Shown here one piece after another: positions 13,009 to 14,012 of a stretch of 14,012 bases of DNA; the first letter of the stretch is position 1; each line of letters starts with the position of its first letter. The translations under genes and the position numbers were made by a program. The stretch spans positions 1 through 14,012 of the forward strand of contig JAGGZG010000338.1 of assembly GCA_021162125.1 (NCBI GenBank), given 5' to 3'. The notes below the pieces were generated by a model, which was not told the DNA's origin, did no database searches, and saw nothing but the letters and a program-made list of their open reading frames with translations. The stretch comes from Anaerolineae bacterium. Lineage in GTDB: Bacteria > Chloroflexota > Anaerolineae > JACIWR01.

Positions 13009-13124
13009 CCGCCTGACAGCCAGGAACTCAGCTGCCGCGCGGGGCCTGCGACACTGACCACAACAAAAGACTACTTGCACTGGCGAGGCCGTCGTACAAG
13101 CCGCACGAGAAGCACGGTCGGGTG
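13009..13124. repeat. diverged direct repeat, copy A
   Basis: Shares ordered blocks with 13716-13811: CCGCCT, an identical 18-bp core GCCGCGCGGGGCCTGCGA (13034-13051), ACAACAAAAG (13060-13069) and CGGTCGGGTG (13115-13124). It lies in the 215-bp gap between the small conserved gene and the HepT-like remnant. I see no gene in that gap. Confidence 0.75.
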
Positions 13125-13199
13125 TAGCGACGTATCCAGGCGGCACTATCCTGCAAAACTATGACTATCAACACGAAAGTACCACCTGCATCCCCAGCA

Positions 13200-13436
13200 T
13201 CAGGCCGCCAGTGCAAAGGCTTTTTCTACGGCTTGTGGCAACTCGATGGGGACGAAATAGTCCGCCGGATACAGGTAATCTTCGCCCGATTCATCAATCA
13301 CTCGGATCAGCCGATGTTCAGCAGCGCGGGCGTCGGGTATCACCTGATAGATTTTGCGCAGCTCCAATGATGCCGGATAGCCTTCATTCTTGATGCAGAC
13401 GACAAATTGCGTTTCCAAGTTGTGTTGCTTCATCAT
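13200..13436 (-). CDS. small conserved protein of unknown function (about 78 aa)
   Basis: The protein runs from MMKQHNLETQFVVCIKNEGY to a TGA at 13200-13202. It contains PASLELRKIYQVIPD and IRVIDESGEDYLYP followed by FVPIELPQAVEKA. I know this pattern from small uncharacterised proteins of cyanobacteria and Chloroflexota, but no function is established to my knowledge. It looks like a compact beta-rich fold with a C-terminal helix. It has one Cys, no signal peptide and no membrane segment. ATG at 13434-13436 overlaps the preceding gene's stop (TGATG), which implies translational coupling. A second ATG at 13431-13433 follows directly, with GGAAG a few bases upstream. A 19-bp piece of this gene (13304-13322) recurs in the HepT-like remnant. 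Confidence 0.8.
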   Translation of the reverse strand: MMKQHNLETQFVVCIKNEGYPASLELRKIYQVIPDARAAEHRLIRVIDESGEDYLYPADYFVPIELPQAVEKAFALAA

Positions 13437-13672
13437 CACTTCCACAAAATACGTTTGATCTTGATTTCCTTTTTACCAACCCCATGGGCCTCGTACCAAT
13501 GCACCTCGGCCTCGCATATCGTGCCATCGAAAAGGCGCACCATCGCTATCCCTTTCAGCTTTCTCCAGCGGCCAGCACCGTAGACCTTTCGCAAGCGTGC
13601 AATCTCGCGAATCGAACCGCCGACCGCAATTGTTTCAACGTTGGTGATCTCCCCAATGACTTCAAAATCCAT
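13436..13672 (-). CDS. small basic conserved protein of unknown function (78 aa)
   Basis: 78 residues, lysine- and arginine-rich. It contains IREIARLRKVYGAGRWRKLKGIAMVRL, then EVHWYEAHGVGKKEIKIKR near the end. Basic charge and short length would allow nucleic-acid binding, but that is a guess. The order and spacing recall small uncharacterised proteins often found next to the family of the downstream gene in Chloroflexota and cyanobacteria. The ATG at 13670-13672 has no clear ribosome binding site, so the start is less certain. Its stop overlaps the next ATG by one base. The pair could be a toxin-antitoxin-like or cassette unit, but nothing in the sequence proves this. Confidence 0.78.
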   Translation of the reverse strand: MDFEVIGEITNVETIAVGGSIREIARLRKVYGAGRWRKLKGIAMVRLFDGTICEAEVHWYEAHGVGKKEIKIKRILWK

Positions 13673-13715
13673 GGATGTTCATACGATCATTAGTAGCCGT
13701 TCATCTCACAGCATG

Positions 13716-13811
13716 CCGCCTCGCAGTCGGAACCTCAACCGCCGCGCGGGGCCTGCGATGCCAGCGACAACAAAAGGTAACCTGCAAATACGCACATAGC
13801 CCGGTCGGGTG
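13716..13811. repeat. diverged direct repeat, copy B
   Basis: Same block order as 13009-13124, with the 18-bp core at 13741-13758, exactly 707 bp from copy A. It lies upstream (minus strand) of the small gene pair as copy A lies upstream of the HepT-like remnant. The 226-bp gap 13673-13898 holds this repeat and no gene I can support. Confidence 0.75.
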
Positions 13812-13898
13812 CGGTAACGGGTGGGACAGGCCAAATTCAGCAATGGTTGCTGGTCTGGCCAGCCAACCACACTGTTTTTCAACTCCCAACACCCCGGA

Positions 13899-14000
13899 TT
13901 ACGCTCCCACAGGCACGCTCTTGCTGAAGATCAGGTTAGCAATAGGGAGAGATAACACTTCCAATTCATCGGCCGCTCTTTGCAAACGACCTAATAGCAC
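13899..14000 (-). pseudogene. possible 3' end of a small gene or gene fragment at the window edge
   Basis: A 33-codon frame (GTG at 13998-14000) encodes VLLGRLQRAADELEVLSLPI followed by ANLIFSKSVPVGA and ends TAA at 13899-13901. The composition looks coding, with a helix-like start and a hydrophobic middle. An in-frame TGA at 14007-14009 stops the frame from continuing upstream in this window. It could be a very small gene, the end of a gene whose frame was broken, or chance. I do not recognise it. Confidence 0.35.
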
Positions 14001-14012
14001 CGCGCTTCAGCC

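Noticed and set aside
13716..13811. Integron attC sites or a tRNA gene at the 18-bp core repeats
   Set aside because: I could not find properly placed GTTRRRY/RYYYAAC boxes on either strand, no integrase is present, and the GGTTCCGA-like piece does not extend to a tRNA cloverleaf.
13701..13892. 63-codon minus-strand frame over repeat copy B
   Set aside because: It is mostly repeat sequence with no family resemblance and no ribosome binding site.

Overview
The window reads as part of the chromosome of an anaerobic bacterium, most likely a Chloroflexota (Anaerolineae-like) lineage. This is an inference from three things: a lipoprotein with a long Thr-Pro linker, many palindromic and 7-8-bp tandem repeats, and ferredoxin-dependent central metabolism. 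Every gene I can support lies on the minus strand, so transcription runs from high to low coordinates.

Right end (about 12,780-14,012): a repeat-rich region of small genes. It holds a 33-codon open frame at the edge, a TGATG-coupled pair of small conserved proteins of unknown function (78 and about 78 aa), and a short chimeric HepT/DUF86-like remnant. Two copies of a diverged ~100-bp repeat, 707 bp apart, separate these units.

Centre (1,437-12,574): a metabolic gene cluster in the order sucC, HIT-family gene, sucD, korD, korA, korB, korC, a 1092-aa HdrA-GltD fusion, an MvhD/FlpD-like protein and an HdrC-HdrB-like (HdrD-type) protein. korD/korA and korA/korB overlap by 4 nt, and korC is followed 2 nt later by hdrA. 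My reading is that 2-oxoglutarate is oxidised by KorABCD to succinyl-CoA and reduced ferredoxin. SucCD would then make ATP or GTP from succinyl-CoA. The Hdr module would pass ferredoxin electrons through flavin and FeS clusters, probably exchanging them with NAD(P)H through the GltD-like insert and with a disulfide or similar acceptor at the HdrD-like protein. No hydrogenase or formate dehydrogenase subunit is present.

Left end (1-1,353): an alpha/beta hydrolase of the monoacylglycerol-lipase type and the N-terminal half of a Thr-Pro-rich lipoprotein cut by the window edge.

The most unusual feature is the density of repeats and how they interact with genes. A 201-bp element occurs twice (4 mismatches) around a multi-arm palindromic spacer, opening a 614-bp gap between the mvhD-like and hdrD-like genes. 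Several short repeats lie in frame inside coding sequence. One is a palindromic repeat that encodes residues 45-63 of the HdrA-like protein, where HdrA proteins normally carry a conserved cysteine motif. Several stop codons also fall within repeats.
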